Shown piece by piece: positions 1 through 6,581 of a stretch of 10,478 bases of DNA (position 1 is the first letter of the stretch; every line of letters begins with the position of its first letter). The position numbers and the translations under genes were made by a program. This stretch comes from Phenylobacterium sp. GTDB lineage: Bacteria > Pseudomonadota > Alphaproteobacteria > Caulobacterales > Caulobacteraceae. Location: contig JAHUZY010000339.1 of NCBI GenBank assembly GCA_019264505.1, positions 1 to 10,478 of the forward strand, read 5' to 3'. A model generated the notes under the pieces. The model was not told the origin of the DNA and did not search any database. It saw only the letters and a list, made by a program, of their open reading frames with translations.

Positions 1-279
1 CCCGGCGCCCGCGACCTTCTGGCTGAGGACTTTCCCGACCGGCAGGTCGATCAGCTGTGGATCGCCCGGGAGGGCCGCGGCGCCCTGGCCCGTTCAGGCG
101 CCTGCGCCCTGGTGCTGATCCAGGTCGGTGACGGCTATGCCGCCCGTCGTCTCTCCTGGTGCCAGGCCTCGTCGGCCATGTTCCGCAACGGACAGCTCGA
201 CATCCGCCTGGGCGAGGTGGCCGCGCCGCGAGCGGTTCTGGCCTTCGACAACTGGCCGCCCAAGGACCTGGCCGCCTGA
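1..279 (+). CDS. C-terminal end of an unrecognised protein (5' partial)
   Basis: An open frame enters from the left edge and gives 92 residues before TGA at 277-279. The visible part is soluble-looking, with a run of alternating hydrophobic residues (ALVLIQVGDGYAARRLSW) that could be beta strands and a C-terminus ending WPPKDLAA. I see no motif that identifies a family and assign no function. The final A of the stop codon is also the A of the next gene's ATG (TGATG). The two genes are therefore very probably cotranscribed and translationally coupled, so this protein may act with the membrane hydroxylase that follows. The start and N-terminal domain lie outside the window. Confidence 0.6.
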   Translation, partial: PGARDLLAEDFPDRQVDQLWIAREGRGALARSGACALVLIQVGDGYAARRLSWCQASSAMFRNGQLDIRLGEVAAPRAVLAFDNWPPKDLAA

Positions 280-1241
280 TGGACGACATCGATCCGGTCG
301 GCCTGGCCGTTCCCTTCTTCATCCTGGCCATCGTGCTGGAGCTGCTGCTCGGTCGCCTGGGCTGGGCGCAGGCCCGTTACGAGCCCAAGGACACCTTCAC
401 CTCGTTGGCCATGGGTCTCGGCAGCTCGGTGGCGGGCCTCGCCACCGCCGGCGTCATTTTCGCCGCGAGCCTGTGGGTTTATCAGCACCGGCTGTTCGAT
501 ATCCCCATGACCGCAGTCTGGGCCTGGGTGATGATCTTCCTGCTGGAGGACAAGACCTACTACTGGTTCCACCGCCTGTCGCACGAGCGACGGTTCTGGT
601 GGGCCAGCCACGTCAATCACCACACCTCGCAGCACTACAATCTGTCCACCGCCTTGCGGCAGACCTGGACCGGCGGAGTGGCGGGCACCTGGTTGCTGTG
701 GCTGCCCCTGTCCCTGATCGGTTTCCCACCGGCCATGGTGGCGATCCAGAAGGGGATCAGCCTCGTCTATCAGTTCTGGATCCACACCGAGGCGATCGGC
801 CGGATGCCGCGCTGGTTCGAGGCGGTGTTCAACACGCCCTCCCATCACCGGGTCCATCATGCGCGCAATCCCCGCTATCTGGACCGCAACTATGCGGGGA
901 TCCTGATCATCTGGGACCGCATGTTCGGCACCTTCCAGAGCGAGCTGGAGTCCGAGCCCTGCCGCTATGGGGTGGTGAAGAACCTGGCGACCTTCAATCC
1001 CATCCGCGTCGCCTTCCATGAGTGGGCGGCCATCGGGGGGGACCTGCTGCGCGCCAAATCGCTGCGGGAGGCGGCCCTCTATGTGTTTGGCGCCCCGGGC
1101 TGGAGCCCGGACGGATCGCGGGAGACCTCACACCAGATCCGGGCCCGCTGGGCCGCGGGGCAGGGGCCAGAGCAGGTCAGTCCCGCAGCAGCGGAAGCGA
1201 CAGCCCCGACACCGGACGCGCGTTCAGGCTCTCCCGCCTGA
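279..1241 (+). CDS. Sterol desaturase / fatty acid hydroxylase family membrane protein
   Basis: This 320-residue protein belongs to the membrane di-iron fatty acid hydroxylase/sterol desaturase superfamily, which uses O2 to hydroxylate or desaturate lipids in the membrane. Hydrophobic segments are seen at about residues 8-25, 45-67, 77-90, 135-165 and 205-212. The histidine clusters that bind the two irons are present: HRLSH (98-102), HVNHH (111-115) and HHRVHH (189-194), with another His at 169. The C-terminal 45 residues or so are polar and Ala/Pro-rich and probably cytoplasmic. I chose ATG 279, which overlaps the preceding stop codon and has an AAGGA about 12 bases upstream; the frame is open further upstream but that part lies inside the previous gene. 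The last 65 bases overlap the end of the convergent gene. The substrate cannot be read from sequence; lipid, carotenoid or hopanoid-type substrates are all possible. Confidence 0.85.
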   Translation: MDDIDPVGLAVPFFILAIVLELLLGRLGWAQARYEPKDTFTSLAMGLGSSVAGLATAGVIFAASLWVYQHRLFDIPMTAVWAWVMIFLLEDKTYYWFHRLSHERRFWWASHVNHHTSQHYNLSTALRQTWTGGVAGTWLLWLPLSLIGFPPAMVAIQKGISLVYQFWIHTEAIGRMPRWFEAVFNTPSHHRVHHARNPRYLDRNYAGILIIWDRMFGTFQSELESEPCRYGVVKNLATFNPIRVAFHEWAAIGGDLLRAKSLREAALYVFGAPGWSPDGSRETSHQIRARWAAGQGPEQVSPAAAEATAPTPDARSGSPA

Positions 1242-2196
1242 AGCGGAACAGCTCGGCCGGCCGCCCGCCCGTATCGGCGTCGATCCGCCCGAGACCTTCC
1301 ACCAGTTCCCCCCGCTCGAGGGCGCGGCGGAAATTCTGCTTGTGCAGCGGCGCACCGGCTATGGCCTCCACAGCCCGCTGCAGGGCCAGCAGGGTGAAGG
1401 CCTCGGGCATCAGCTCGAACACCACCGGCCGATACTTGATCTTGCCGCGCAACCGGCTGAGCGCCGTGGCCAGGATGCGGCGGTGGTCGGAGATCATCGG
1501 CGCCCCCAGGGCCGCCTTGAGGGCGTCTGAGCGCTCCCCCGAGGCCTCGCCCCGGTCACGGGCCGCCTCGGGCGCCAGACCGGCCCCATAGAGCAGCTCA
1601 TAGCGCTCCAGGACGCGTTCCTCGTTCCAGGGCGCGCCGTCGAGGGCGAAGGCCAGCCGGGCCCGGGCCATGCGCAGGTCCCGCTGGGCGGGCGGCGCCC
1701 GGTCGGCCCAGCGCCGCAGGGCGTCCTCGATCAGGACGGCGGCGGCGGGGCGCCCCTGCCGCCAGTCCTCCCACGGGAAGAACCGTGTCCAGGGGGCCCA
1801 GGCGGTGTCGGGCGCCTCGGTGTCGACGGCCTGCGGCGTGAGGGCGAGGTAGCCCACGGAAATGACCCGGCTGGGCGGCGCACCTGGCGCGCTCTCGGCG
1901 CCAGCGCCCATGTCGGCCAGCGGCGCGTCGCGGCCCCGGTCGCCAAAGGTGTAGAGCTGTTCCACATAACCGAGATCGAACCGGGTCTGGGCCGTCACAA
2001 AGGCGCGCAGGGCAAGTTCGAAGGTCCGGTGGCCGTCCGGGTCGAAGGGGCCGAACGGCAGGCCCGCCGGTTCAGCGACGGCGTCCTGCGGGCCGCGGGG
2101 CTGGACCGTCAGCACCATGGCCTCGGCGTCGCGCACGGCCACGACCACCGCCGACAGGCCGATGACGACCGGCGTGGGGGTCGGGCCCTTGGCCAT
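1177..2196 (-). CDS. NrtR-like regulator: degenerate Nudix domain plus C-terminal winged helix
   Basis: This 339-residue protein has the layout of NrtR transcriptional regulators of NAD metabolism, which sense ADP-ribose or related nucleotides through a Nudix-fold domain and bind DNA through a winged helix. The Nudix-like part is about residues 8-150; the segment YVEQLYTFGD (77-86) is typical of the family. The catalytic Nudix box should sit just before it, but the REUxEE core reads RAFVTAQ (64-70), so hydrolysis is very unlikely. The C-terminal part (about 235-325) contains KIKYRPVVFELMPEAFTL and HKQNFRR, then GGRPAELFRF, the hallmark end of the NrtR winged helix. It is longer than typical NrtR because of an inserted linker (about 150-230). 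The ATG shares one base with the preceding stop codon (TGATG) and has no visible Shine-Dalgarno, so it probably depends on translational coupling. I recall similar alphaproteobacterial proteins labelled as NAD regulators; this is from memory. Confidence 0.75.
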   Translation of the reverse strand: MAKGPTPTPVVIGLSAVVVAVRDAEAMVLTVQPRGPQDAVAEPAGLPFGPFDPDGHRTFELALRAFVTAQTRFDLGYVEQLYTFGDRGRDAPLADMGAGAESAPGAPPSRVISVGYLALTPQAVDTEAPDTAWAPWTRFFPWEDWRQGRPAAAVLIEDALRRWADRAPPAQRDLRMARARLAFALDGAPWNEERVLERYELLYGAGLAPEAARDRGEASGERSDALKAALGAPMISDHRRILATALSRLRGKIKYRPVVFELMPEAFTLLALQRAVEAIAGAPLHKQNFRRALERGELVEGLGRIDADTGGRPAELFRFRRESLNARPVSGLSLPLLRD

Positions 2197-2708
2197 CAGT
2201 GGCGAGCGGCGAAGTCGAAGGGCGCGCCGAGGCTCACATAGCCATTGCCCCCGATCGCGGCGATGGCGTCCACCATGCGTCCGCCGCGGCCCAGCATGTC
2301 GTCGGCCAGGGCGACGATCCGCCGATTGGGATAGGCGTGCGGGGCGAGGCTGCGCAGGGTCCAGGCGATCTGCGCCTCATCAGCCTCCGGGCTGCGGGCG
2401 CAGGCCAGGGTGAAGGCGCTGGCGGTGGAGCGGCTGACGCCGGCCCAGCAGTGCACCACCATCGGGGCGGTCTCGTCCCAGGAGTGGGCGAAATCCAGCA
2501 GGCGGGTGACCAGATCCTCCTGCGGCGCCGTCATGCCCTCCATGGGCTGGGCGATGTCATTGACCCCCAGCTGCAGATGCCGCTCCGGGGAAATGCCGGC
2601 CGGTGTGGGGATCAGGGTCGTCGGGTCCAGCAGGGTGACCACGTGGGAAGGGCGCCGGGTCGAGATCACCCCAGGCAGATCGGCCAGGCCGCAGACGATC
2701 ATCGTCAT
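2196..2708 (-). CDS. Protein-tyrosine-phosphatase-like protein (CX5R motif)
   Basis: This 170-residue protein carries the cysteine phosphatase signature HCWAGVSRS at 86-94: nucleophile Cys87 and phosphate-binding Arg93, preceded by a buried beta strand (MVVHC). Asp51 in VNDIAQP is placed where the general acid loop of dual-specificity and tyrosine phosphatases is expected. The length suits a minimal single-domain phosphatase. There is no signal peptide or membrane segment, so it is probably cytoplasmic. The substrate may be a phosphoprotein or a phosphorylated small molecule, since several members of this fold act on nucleotides or inositides. It starts 6 bases after the HD gene stop, with GGAG 9 bases before the ATG, and its stop overlaps the start of the NrtR-like gene. 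The middle position in this operon suggests a role in nucleotide/NAD metabolism or in a linked signal, which is inference. An in-frame ATG two codons downstream is an alternative start. Confidence 0.8.
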   Translation of the reverse strand: MTMIVCGLADLPGVISTRRPSHVVTLLDPTTLIPTPAGISPERHLQLGVNDIAQPMEGMTAPQEDLVTRLLDFAHSWDETAPMVVHCWAGVSRSTASAFTLACARSPEADEAQIAWTLRSLAPHAYPNRRIVALADDMLGRGGRMVDAIAAIGGNGYVSLGAPFDFAARH

Positions 2709-2714
2709 GTCTGG

Positions 2715-3359
2715 CTACTCCGTGTCGAAGGCCGCGTCGGCCGGGGCGAATCCCGCGGCCTCTGAAAGCACATGATAGCGCTGAACATAGCGCGCCTGCG
2801 CGACAGACGCTGTCTGTGGTTCGATGCGCAGATCGTAGCCCTTCGGTGGCGCGCCGAAGAACTTCAGGGCCTCGTGCGCCTCGAAGCCCGCCAACTGGGT
2901 GGCCTCGAAATAGGCGCAGGCGTGGTCGGCCTGCTTGATCAGCGTCTTGACCCAGGCCGGGGACTTGGCCGGCAGGCCGAAGCGAACATGGATGGCGGTC
3001 TCCAGACGCTCTTCGAAGACCTTGTAGTCCAGGCCCAGGGCGGACTTGAACGGGGAGATCATGTCGCCGATCACATATTCGGCCGCATCATGCAGCAGGG
3101 CCGCCAGACGCCAGCGCGGTTCGATGTCCGGCTGCAGATGTGCGACGATCTCCTCGACGATGATGGAGTGCTGCGCGACAGAGAAGGCGTGTTCGCCCAC
3201 CGTCTGGCCGTTCCAGCGGGCGACCCGCGCCAGACCGTGGGCGATATCCTCGACCTCGATATCCATGGGGGAGGGGTCGAGCAGGTCGAGGCGACGCCCC
3301 GACAGCATCCGCTGCCAGGCCCGCGGCTCCAGGGGCTTTCGACGCAGCCCTTTCCTCAT
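2715..3359 (-). CDS. HD-domain metal-dependent phosphohydrolase (YfbR-like)
   Basis: This 214-residue protein is an HD-superfamily hydrolase. Counting from a TTG one codon upstream, the metal ligands appear as His58 in GEHAFSVAQHS, His91-Asp92 in LLHDAAE, and Asp146 in KQADHACA. Glu95 and Asp100 in AAEYVIGDMISPFK resemble the active site of the 5'-deoxynucleotidase YfbR, so a nucleoside-monophosphate or related phosphate ester is a likely substrate. It is the first gene of a three-gene minus-strand operon with a PTP-like phosphatase and an NrtR-like regulator. I prefer the ATG at 3359, with GGAAGGA about 8 bases upstream; the TTG at 3362 would add one residue. No transmembrane segment is seen. 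The exact substrate cannot be decided from sequence. Confidence 0.85.
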   Translation of the reverse strand: MRKGLRRKPLEPRAWQRMLSGRRLDLLDPSPMDIEVEDIAHGLARVARWNGQTVGEHAFSVAQHSIIVEEIVAHLQPDIEPRWRLAALLHDAAEYVIGDMISPFKSALGLDYKVFEERLETAIHVRFGLPAKSPAWVKTLIKQADHACAYFEATQLAGFEAHEALKFFGAPPKGYDLRIEPQTASVAQARYVQRYHVLSEAAGFAPADAAFDTE

Positions 3360-3477
3360 CAAGGCGTTCCTTCCACAGTGCTACGGTCAAGGCGCTCGAC
3401 CGCCGCGAGATTGGCAAAGATCAATGCACGGTTCGAACGCAGGACGCATCATCGGCGCTAGAGGAAGAGGGACGCAA

Positions 3478-4290
3478 ATGAGCTGGGCGAAAATCATGGC
3501 GCCGCTATCAGGCGGCGAAGGAGACCAGGTTGTGCTCGAGGCCGGCGCCCATGTGGCCGCGGCCTTCGGCGCGGAACTGGCAGGCGTGTACACGCCCGCC
3601 GATGTGGCCGACGTCATGCCCTGGATGGGCGAGGGCTTCATGGGCGGGGTTCAGGCCACCGCGCTGGAATCCCTGAAGGAAGCCGCCGCCGTGGGTGAGA
3701 AGAAGGCCCGCGCCTCTGTCGCGGCCCTGGCCTATGAGGCGAAGAGTTTTCTCGCCCTGCAGACCCCGGTCTGGGCGAACCTGTCGGCTGAGAGCCGCCT
3801 GTCGGACGTGGTGATCTTCTCCGACGAGCCAGGCCGTGGCCGTGGCCCCCTGGCCGAGGCCTTTCAGGAGGTCCTGGCCGACGAACAACGACCCGTCATC
3901 ATCGCTCGTCCTGGCCTGAAGATCGGCGGCGTTGTCGCTGTGGCCTGGGATGGCGGCAAGGAGGCCTCACGCGCGGCGCGGCAGGCCGTCCCGCTTTTGC
4001 AGAAAGCCAGCAAGGTGGTGATCCTCACGGCGCCGCGGGCGACAACCCGCGCCCTGGATCCGGCGCGCCTGCAAGCCTACTACGCCGCCCGCGGGGTGAG
4101 CGCAGAGTTTGAGATGTTGCCGGATTCCGGCGAGGCGGCGCCCATGCTGCTCTACGCCGCCCAGAAGGCGGGGGCCGACATTCTCGTGGCCGGCGCCTTT
4201 GGCCACCCGCGCCTGCAAGAATTCATCTTCGGCGGCACCACCCGTTCGCTCCTGGCGGCGGACTCGCCGTCCCTGTTCCTGTCCCACTGA
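3478..4290 (+). CDS. Tandem universal stress protein (UspA family)
   Basis: This 270-residue protein contains two Usp-type alpha/beta domains, about residues 1-145 and 150-270. The second domain has a good nucleotide-binding signature: G239-A-F-G242, nine residues, then GGT (252-254), matching the G-x2-G-x9-G-S/T pattern of ATP-binding Usp proteins. The first domain lacks this glycine pattern and ends in DEQRPVIIARP, so it probably serves as a structural or dimerisation partner. Such proteins support survival under stress or growth arrest and are cytoplasmic. The frame is open far upstream, but ATG 3478 follows an excellent ribosome binding site (AGGAAGAGGG) and begins the Usp fold directly (MSWAKIMAPL). 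A small acidic protein gene follows 14 bases downstream, so the two are probably cotranscribed. Confidence 0.88.
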   Translation: MSWAKIMAPLSGGEGDQVVLEAGAHVAAAFGAELAGVYTPADVADVMPWMGEGFMGGVQATALESLKEAAAVGEKKARASVAALAYEAKSFLALQTPVWANLSAESRLSDVVIFSDEPGRGRGPLAEAFQEVLADEQRPVIIARPGLKIGGVVAVAWDGGKEASRAARQAVPLLQKASKVVILTAPRATTRALDPARLQAYYAARGVSAEFEMLPDSGEAAPMLLYAAQKAGADILVAGAFGHPRLQEFIFGGTTRSLLAADSPSLFLSH

Positions 4291-4304
4291 GTACGAGGTC
4301 GATC

Positions 4305-4676
4305 ATGACCCTTTCACGCATCGTCATGCGTCTCGCCCGCAATCCCGGCACGGAGTTCGCCGGCGGCGACGATCATCGCGGCTACGCGCTGACTGCGCCG
4401 CTGACCGCCGATGGCTTCCTGGATGAAGCCGCCTATGCCGAAAAGAAGGCGCAATGCGTCGTTCGCCGCTTTGCGCCCGACGAGCCGCCGGCCGATGGTC
4501 GGCTGGCCAGGCGGGGCAAGCACTGGTTCTTCGACTACGACGCCGCCGACACCGATGACGATGAGCCGGTGCACCGACTGGGCGAGCATCGCTTTGCCCT
4601 GGGCGAGTATGTCACCGTCACCGATGATGACGGCCGGCCGCTGACCTACAAGGTGATGGAAGTCGTCGCCGCCTGA
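4305..4676 (+). CDS. Small acidic protein of unknown function
   Basis: I do not recognise this 123-residue protein. It is soluble and acidic, with Asp clusters at 78-87 (DYDAADTDDD) and 107-109 (DDD), one cysteine (Cys51), and a basic N-terminal stretch (RIVMRLARNP). The C-terminal third (GEHRFALGEYVTVTDDDGRPLTYKVMEV) looks like alternating beta strands and may form a small barrel. It starts 14 bases after the universal stress protein with GAGGT about 7 bases before its ATG, so it is very probably in the same operon and may work with or be induced alongside it. Codon use is like its neighbours. A strong hairpin follows the stop. It is a real gene by context, ribosome binding site and composition, but the function is unknown. 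Confidence 0.75.
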   Translation: MTLSRIVMRLARNPGTEFAGGDDHRGYALTAPLTADGFLDEAAYAEKKAQCVVRRFAPDEPPADGRLARRGKHWFFDYDAADTDDDEPVHRLGEHRFALGEYVTVTDDDGRPLTYKVMEVVAA

Positions 4677-4684
4677 GGCCTGCG

Positions 4685-4709
4685 CGGCGGGGTCCCTCAG
4701 ACCCCGCCG
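4685..4709. terminator. Shared hairpin between convergent genes, possible bidirectional terminator
   Basis: There is a perfect inverted repeat CGGCGGGGTC (4685-4694) / GACCCCGCCG (4700-4709) with a 5-base loop. It lies just after the stop of the small acidic gene, and the stop codon of the convergent lipoprotein gene (4697-4699) sits in the loop. The stem is very stable, but neither strand has a proper U-run (only TTCTCG on the plus side). It may block transcription weakly or protect 3' ends. Confidence 0.55.
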
Positions 4710-5476
4710 TTCTCGCGTACGAGATCCTGGATATCGTCGAGGATTTCGGCCTCTTCACCTTCCGTGGCCGCCGAGACGATGGCCACCACCAGCGGACCGG
4801 TCTTGGGCCCACCCGCCTCGAGCCCCACATAGGTCGCGCCGCTAGCTTGCCGGCCGTCGGCCAGGATGTAGGTGGCCCGAACCCCGCGACGCTCGCGCGA
4901 CAGGGACTCGCCCCGCAGGCGGACCTCGCGGTAAATCCGCACGGTGGCCCCGTCCTCTGAGGCGTCAATGTTGATGGGGCCGATCTTGACCCGCGCCTGG
5001 TCCTCGCTGGCGTCGATCTTCAGGCCCGGCAGGGTGATGTTGACCGATTCAGGTCCTGCATCGATCTTGGTCCCGGGCGCGCGAACACTGGCTGCGTCCT
5101 CGCCCGCCACATCGGCCTCTGCCTGAGCCAAGGTGCTGGCGGCCAGGGCGGCGGTCTCGCTGCTCTCCGCCGTGGCCGAGGCCTCGGTCGCAGAAGCCGG
5201 CTGAGTCGCCGCCACACTGGCGAGCTGGGCTTCAAGCCGCTCCAGCGTGGCCTTCGGCCCACCCTCGACGGGCACCAGCCGCAGCTCCATATCGGCGCCG
5301 TCGGCGGTGCGATAGCGGCAGGACTGCCCGTCCTCCGCGGCGCTGACCCGGGTCAGCTGACCCTTGGTCTCAGGGCAATCAAGACGGCCCGTAGTGATGG
5401 CGGACACGGGCGGTTGAGCGCAGCCCGACAGAGTAAGCAGGGCGCCCGCCGCGCCGGCCATGAGAAGAGTTTTCAT
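4697..5476 (-). CDS. Predicted lipoprotein with short tandem repeats
   Basis: This 259-residue protein begins with a signal peptide ending in a lipobox: MKTLLMAGAAGALLTLSGC, with Cys19 as the lipidation site. It is therefore exported and anchored in the inner or outer membrane facing the periplasm. Residues 28-75 contain two cysteines (34 and 53, possible disulfide). Residues 76-128 are Ala/Glu/Ser-rich and partly helical. Next come three tandem units of about 15-16 residues beginning KIDAGPE, KIDASED and NIDASED (137-181), likely a small beta repeat. The end is a mixed alpha/beta part (about 182-259). I chose ATG 5476 because the signal peptide begins there and GGGAG lies about 10 bases upstream; an upstream ATG would add 7 residues. 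The function is unknown. The upstream hairpin covers the ribosome binding site. Confidence 0.75.
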   Translation of the reverse strand: MKTLLMAGAAGALLTLSGCAQPPVSAITTGRLDCPETKGQLTRVSAAEDGQSCRYRTADGADMELRLVPVEGGPKATLERLEAQLASVAATQPASATEASATAESSETAALAASTLAQAEADVAGEDAASVRAPGTKIDAGPESVNITLPGLKIDASEDQARVKIGPINIDASEDGATVRIYREVRLRGESLSRERRGVRATYILADGRQASGATYVGLEAGGPKTGPLVVAIVSAATEGEEAEILDDIQDLVRENGGV

Positions 5477-5482
5477 CCGGAA

Positions 5483-5519
5483 GCTCCCGTACGCCATGGT
5501 CGTGACGGTGTACGGGAGC
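5483..5519 (-). promoter_or_regulatory. Perfect inverted repeat covering the lipoprotein gene's ribosome binding site
   Basis: GCTCCCGTAC (5483-5492) and GTACGGGAGC (5510-5519) form a 10-base perfect inverted repeat with a 17-base spacer. In the minus-strand transcript the second arm contains GGGAGC, the Shine-Dalgarno for ATG 5476, so folding would hide the ribosome binding site. It could also be a DNA operator. A second small repeat (CGACC/GGTCG, 5519-5532) adjoins it. The bases are seen; the role is inferred. Confidence 0.5.
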
Positions 5520-5556
5520 GACCGGCAGGTCGAGTGAAATCGCGGTAAGCTTGAGC

Positions 5557-6426
5557 CTACTGCCCCGGACGGGAGCCCGCGCCCTCGCGCCGCGCCAGGA
5601 AGGCCAGGCGCTCGAACAGATGGACGTCCTGCTCGTTCTTCAGCAGGGCGCCATGCAACGGCGGGATCAGCTTGGTGGGGTCGCGTTCCTTGAGCGCTTC
5701 AGCGTCAATGTCCTCGACCATCAGCAGCTTGAGCCAGTCGAGCAGCTCGGACGTCGACGGCTTCTTCTTCAGGCCCGGCACCTTGCGCATGTCGTAGAAG
5801 ATGCGCAGCGCCTCAGCGACCAGCTTCTGCTTGATCCCGGGATAGTGGACCTCGACGATCTGGTTCATCGTGTCGGCGTCGGGGAAGCGGATGTAGTGGA
5901 AGAAGCAGCGGCGCAGGAAGGCGTCCGGCAGTTCCTTCTCGTTGTTCGAGGTGATGATCACGATGGGGCGGATCGCCGCCTTGATCGTCTCATTGGTCTC
6001 GTAGACGTAGAATTCCATCCGATCGAGCTCCTGCAGGAGGTCGTTGGGGAATTCGATGTCAGCCTTGTCGATCTCGTCGATCAGCAGGACGGGGCGCTTG
6101 GGGGCGTCGAAGGCTTCCCAGAGCTTGCCCTTCTTGATGTAATTCTTGACGTCCTTGACCCGCTCATCGCCCAGCTGGCTGTCGCGCAGGCGGGTGACGG
6201 CGTCGTACTCGTAGAGGCCCTGGTGAGCCTTGGTCGTGGACTTGATGTGCCAGGTGATCAGTTCGGCGTCGAGCGCCTTGGCGATCTCGTAGGCCAGCAC
6301 GGTCTTGCCGGTGCCGGGCTCGCCCTTGATCAGCAGGGGACGTTCCAGCGCGACGGCCGCGTTGACGGCGACCTTCAGATCTTCGGTGGCGACGTAATCG
6401 TCTGTGCCTTCGAAACGCTCGGCCAT
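5557..6426 (-). CDS. MoxR-family AAA+ ATPase
   Basis: This 289-residue protein is a MoxR-type AAA+ ATPase, a chaperone-like enzyme that usually works with a von Willebrand factor A (VWA) protein to insert cofactors or remodel partner proteins. It has Walker A GEPGTGKT (35-42), Walker B LLIDEID (114-120), the sensor 1 region TSNNEKELPDAFLRRC (159-174) and an alpha-helical lid with LKKKPSTSELLDWLKLL. I chose ATG 6426, preceded by GGGAGC, because the AAA core begins shortly after it. A longer reading to 6546 adds a Pro/Ala-rich stretch without family character. No membrane segment is seen; it is cytoplasmic. The next gene on the strand is a lipoprotein, not the expected VWA gene, so any partner lies elsewhere. 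Confidence 0.87.
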   Translation of the reverse strand: MAERFEGTDDYVATEDLKVAVNAAVALERPLLIKGEPGTGKTVLAYEIAKALDAELITWHIKSTTKAHQGLYEYDAVTRLRDSQLGDERVKDVKNYIKKGKLWEAFDAPKRPVLLIDEIDKADIEFPNDLLQELDRMEFYVYETNETIKAAIRPIVIITSNNEKELPDAFLRRCFFHYIRFPDADTMNQIVEVHYPGIKQKLVAEALRIFYDMRKVPGLKKKPSTSELLDWLKLLMVEDIDAEALKERDPTKLIPPLHGALLKNEQDVHLFERLAFLARREGAGSRPGQ

Positions 6427-6581
6427 ATGAGCTCCCAATGTCCGCGGGTTCAATGCGGCCCGCGTTCGAACAAATGTTTCAACTGACGCCAACCTAAAGG
6501 GCGGCGCGGGACATTCAAGCGGCTTGAGCATCTGAGGGGCCGGCAAGGCGCGCCCGCGGTCGGAAAAGGCCTCTCCGGCGG
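6427..6581. other. Intergenic region upstream of the MoxR gene
   Basis: This 155-base gap separates the FlmG-like stop from the MoxR start, both read on the minus strand. It holds an inverted repeat CGCGGG/CCCGCG (6443-6448 and 6459-6464) and the palindrome GTTCGAAC (6464-6471), close enough to the MoxR start to be an operator or leader structure. I found no convincing -35/-10 pair and no intrinsic terminator for the upstream gene. Confidence 0.4.

Noticed and set aside
3441..3464. Possible sigma-70-type promoter before the Usp gene (AGGACGC and GCTAGAGG)
   Set aside because: The spacing of 9 bases is short and the start would fall inside the ribosome binding site, so it was not called.
3046..3477. 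N-terminal extension of the universal stress protein frame
   Set aside because: This part is antisense to the HD gene and lacks Usp character, while ATG 3478 has an excellent ribosome binding site and begins the fold.
36..5533. CGACCGGCAGGTCGA occurs twice, at 36-50 and 5519-5533
   Set aside because: The first copy lies inside coding sequence and the second in a leader. A 15-base match in a GC-rich window can arise by chance, and the word is itself partly palindromic.
5551..6486. Plus-strand open frame of 311 codons opposite the MoxR gene
   Set aside because: It is antisense to an AAA+ ATPase with intact Walker motifs and contains no recognisable family signal.
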